In this document: piece by piece, positions 5,962 to 8,233 of the stretch
Position numbering within the stretch: position 1 is the first letter of the stretch
Layout of the letters: each line of letters opens with the position of its first letter
Assembly (NCBI GenBank): GCA_002418005.1
Contig: DIDF01000047.1
Span: forward strand, 6,305-14,537
Reading direction: 5' to 3'
DNA: 8,233 nucleotides
Origin: Lactobacillaceae bacterium UBA5807
GTDB lineage: Bacteria > Bacillota > Bacilli > Lactobacillales > Lactobacillaceae
The notes under the pieces: model-generated
Databases searched by the model: none
Seen by the model: the letters and a program-made list of their open reading frames with translations, nothing else
What the model was told of the DNA's origin: nothing
Program-made: the position numbers and the translations under genes

Positions 5962-8135
5962 TATTTTGTCGGATCAATCATACTCAATTGAATTCGATTT
6001 CTTTTTTTATCTATCCCTTCAACCCAAACATTGACAATATCGCCAACAGAGACCACCAAGCTAGGATCAGAAATGTACTTTTGGCTCATTTTTGAAATGT
6101 GAACTAAACCGTCCTGTTTAACGCCAATATCGACAAACGCGCCAAAATCAACAACATTTCTAACTGTACCTTGAAGTTTCATCCCAGGTTTTAAATCATC
6201 AAAAGTAAGAACATCTTTTCTAAGAAGCGGAGCTGGCATTTCATCTCGCAAGTCTCTTCCGGGAGTTTCAATTCCAGCAATTATGTCAGAAAGGGTTTGT
6301 TTCCCAACTTCCAGTTGACCAGAAAGCCGATTAATATCTATTTGAGAAAACTTATCCTTAGCCGATTTACTACCAAGATCATTAGTTGTTAATCCGAAAA
6401 TTTTAAGTAGTTTAGAAGCCGCGCCATAGCTTTCAGGATGAATATCTGTATTATCTAGAGGATTTTTCCCACCGATAATCCTCAAAAAACCAACACATTG
6501 TTCAAAGGCTTTTGGTCCTATTCTAGGAACTTTCTTAACTTGCTGGCGATCCGTTATTGTGCCGTTTTCGTTACGAAATTGAACCAAATTTAAAGCCGAA
6601 GTTTTTGTTAACCCAGAAATATGTTCAAGAAGCTCTGGACTGGCAGTATTAACATTTACTCCAACCCTATTCACAGCAATTTCAACGACTTGATCCAATT
6701 TGTCAGATAATTTACTTTCCGGGACATCATGTTGATATTGACCCACTCCTATTGATTTAGGATCAATTTTAACTAACTCTGATAAGGGGTCTTGAAGCCT
6801 TCGACCAATACTTACGGCTGACCTTTGTTCAACACTAAAATCAGGGAATTCCCTTCTTGCAACTTCACTGGCAGAATACACAGAAGCCCCAGCCTCATTA
6901 ACAATTACGTAATAAATTGGCCGACTAATTTTTTTAATTACTTCGCTGACAAAGAGTTCTGACTCTCTACTGGCAGTCCCATTGCCAATTGCAATCATTT
7001 CTACTTGATATTTTTCAAGAAATTCAATAAATTCCCCCTGGGCAGCTTTTCGCTTACTTTCAGGAGCAGGCTCGTGAGGATAGATAATTTTTTTTGCCAA
7101 GAATTTGCCGTTTTTATCAACGATTGCTAGTTTACAGCCAGTTCGATAAGCAGGATCAAATCCCATAACAATTTTGCCCTTCAATGGGGCTTGCATCAAT
7201 AAATTGTATAGATTTTTGCCAAACATATCAATCGCATGGCTTGCCGCCGAATCACTGAGTTGATTGCGAATTTCCCTTTCAGTGGCTGGAGCAATAAATC
7301 TTGAATAAGAGTCGTTAATCGCATCCCGAATTATATCTGCACACTGACCCTCTCGATTAGAAATCAATAAAGATTCTAGATATTTAAAAATTCTTGTTGG
7401 TTCAACGGAAATTTTAACGTTTAAGACGCTTTGTTTTACTCCCCTATTAATCGCTAGAGTTCGAAATGACGGTAATGATTTAACTGGTTGATCAAAATCG
7501 TAGTACTGTAAAAAGACGCCATCTTCATCGTTAGCCTTTCCATTTCGTTTAACCGAAACCACAATATCGCCATTTTTCCAAGTGTAATTGCGAATCCACT
7601 CACGATAACTAACTTTCTCACTGATTGCCTCTGCCAAAATTTCATGAATTCCTTGAATAACCGAGCCTTGGTCAGGCAATTTCTTCTGGGGATCCAAGGC
7701 ACCTTTAATTTGATCAGAAATATTATCCGCAAATTTAAGAACGCTTATTGCTAAAGGAGTAAGTCCTCTTTCTTTAGCAATTGTTGCTTTAGTTCGTCGT
7801 TTTTTCTTGTAAGGAAGATAAAGATCTTCAACTTCTTGGACAGTTTGAGCCTTATCCAAACTTGATTTTAAAACAGGAGTCATCTTTCCTCTTTCTTTGA
7901 TTATTTTGATAACTTCTTGTTTTCTCTGATCAAGATTGTTGATTTTTTTGGCTGTATCTAAGATGTTTTGGATTTGAACTTCATCCAGATTACCTGTTCT
8001 TTCTTTTCGATAACGAGCCATAAAGGGAACCGTGTCCCCTTGGTTATGCATTTTCAATGTTTCAGAAATCTGTTTAACTAAAATATTGGAAATTTCTCCA
8101 TGAACCTTTTTAGCTATTGTGAGTTCGTCACTCAT
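5961..8135 (-). CDS. tex: RNA-binding transcription accessory protein Tex
   Basis: Tex is a highly conserved cytoplasmic nucleic-acid-binding protein implicated in transcription and RNA metabolism. The 724-residue protein is full length. The N-terminal helical region has TVPFMARYRKERTGNLDE (35-52) and VEDLYLPYKKKRRTKATIA (102-120). A YqgF/RNase H-like domain (about 321-450) includes GFDPAYRTGCKLAIVD and AIGNGTASRESE. A helix-hairpin-helix region follows (about 493-555; NVNTASPELL and VKKVPRIGPKAF), then a C-terminal S1 RNA-binding domain (about 650-720; GTVRNVVDFGAFVDIG). The ATG at 8135 follows GAGGTG (8142-8147) at 6 bases. It is first in the tex-sprT-thrB operon, and its TAG stop shares one base with the sprT GTG. 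No motif looks damaged. Confidence 0.97.
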   Translation of the reverse strand: MSDELTIAKKVHGEISNILVKQISETLKMHNQGDTVPFMARYRKERTGNLDEVQIQNILDTAKKINNLDQRKQEVIKIIKERGKMTPVLKSSLDKAQTVQEVEDLYLPYKKKRRTKATIAKERGLTPLAISVLKFADNISDQIKGALDPQKKLPDQGSVIQGIHEILAEAISEKVSYREWIRNYTWKNGDIVVSVKRNGKANDEDGVFLQYYDFDQPVKSLPSFRTLAINRGVKQSVLNVKISVEPTRIFKYLESLLISNREGQCADIIRDAINDSYSRFIAPATEREIRNQLSDSAASHAIDMFGKNLYNLLMQAPLKGKIVMGFDPAYRTGCKLAIVDKNGKFLAKKIIYPHEPAPESKRKAAQGEFIEFLEKYQVEMIAIGNGTASRESELFVSEVIKKISRPIYYVIVNEAGASVYSASEVARREFPDFSVEQRSAVSIGRRLQDPLSELVKIDPKSIGVGQYQHDVPESKLSDKLDQVVEIAVNRVGVNVNTASPELLEHISGLTKTSALNLVQFRNENGTITDRQQVKKVPRIGPKAFEQCVGFLRIIGGKNPLDNTDIHPESYGAASKLLKIFGLTTNDLGSKSAKDKFSQIDINRLSGQLEVGKQTLSDIIAGIETPGRDLRDEMPAPLLRKDVLTFDDLKPGMKLQGTVRNVVDFGAFVDIGVKQDGLVHISKMSQKYISDPSLVVSVGDIVNVWVEGIDKKRNRIQLSMIDPTK

Positions 8136-8166
8136 TTAATTCACCTCAAGAAAATTAATATACACC

Positions 8167-8175
8167 ATTATATCA
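8167..8175 (-). promoter_or_regulatory. Extended -10 promoter of the tex operon
   Basis: The minus strand reads TGATATAAT: a perfect -10 hexamer (8167-8172) with the TGn extension. No good -35 element sits at the expected distance (about 8190-8195), consistent with an extended -10 promoter. Transcription would start near 8160, giving a leader of about 25 bases that includes the tex Shine-Dalgarno. Confidence 0.7.
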
Positions 8176-8184
8176 TTTGGGGAT

Positions 8185-8219
8185 AAAAAGAATTTCCTAG
8201 TTCTTCTAAAATAACTAGG
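8185..8219 (-). terminator. Inverted repeat upstream of tex, possible terminator
   Basis: CCTAGTT (8213-8219 read on the minus strand) and AACTAGG (8196-8202) form a 7-bp stem with a 10-base loop. On the minus strand the stem is followed, after three A, by TTCTTTTT. This could be a modest terminator for a minus-strand gene lying beyond 8233. Because it adjoins the -35 position of the tex promoter, it could instead be an operator. The stem is short, so confidence is limited. Confidence 0.45.
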
Positions 8220-8233
8220 GTCCGTCTTAAAAC

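Noticed and set aside
7454..7732. Minus-strand frame inside tex
   Set aside because: Alternate-frame shadow; tex is intact in its own frame with conserved motifs here.

Overview
The window looks like chromosomal DNA of a low-GC Firmicute, most likely a lactic acid bacterium (Lactobacillaceae/Lactobacillales). The reasons are the AT-rich composition, AGGAGG-type ribosome binding sites, extended -10 promoters, a class II tRNA-Leu without an encoded CCA end, and a Tex/SprT/LCP/AEC/GpmA gene set of the kind seen in lactobacilli. The genus cannot be fixed from the sequence alone. There is no phage, insertion sequence, CRISPR array or secretion cassette. Almost everything here is housekeeping, and the interest lies in two genes broken by single lesions and in the transcription signals.

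Layout, left to right. At 36-697 (-) lies a YoaK/DUF1275-type membrane protein gene split by a -1 frameshift in a six-T tract. A strong intrinsic terminator (721-746) separates it from a two-gene operon: an AEC-family permease (1451-2395) followed by a phosphoglycerate mutase paralogue (756-1433), driven by an extended -10 promoter at 2439-2444. A ~200 bp divergent control region leads rightward to an LCP (LytR-CpsA-Psr) cell-wall polymer ligase (2599-3720). That gene ends in a 16-bp perfect hairpin which also serves the convergent HAD phosphatase gene (3762-4382, -). Upstream of the HAD gene lies tRNA-Leu(AAG) (4457-4542, -), with its own consensus promoter and terminator.

The right half is a compact minus-strand operon: tex (5961-8135), an SprT-like zinc metalloprotease-fold protein (5503-5961, sharing one base with tex) and thrB homoserine kinase (from 5487). 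The operon starts at an extended -10 promoter at 8167-8172. The thrB frame is interrupted by an in-frame TAA at 4678-4680. The next 22 codons (4609-4677) still encode what looks like the normal ThrB C-terminus, so the gene appears recently truncated.

How the genes work together: tex (RNA-binding transcription accessory factor) and the SprT-like protein form a conserved Firmicute pair, and thrB (threonine biosynthesis) has joined them without hom or thrC. The permease may import or export an organic acid alongside the glycolytic mutase paralogue, but that link is only inferred. Overlapping stop/RBS arrangements (tex/sprT, sprT/thrB, permease/gpmA) point to translational coupling in both operons.
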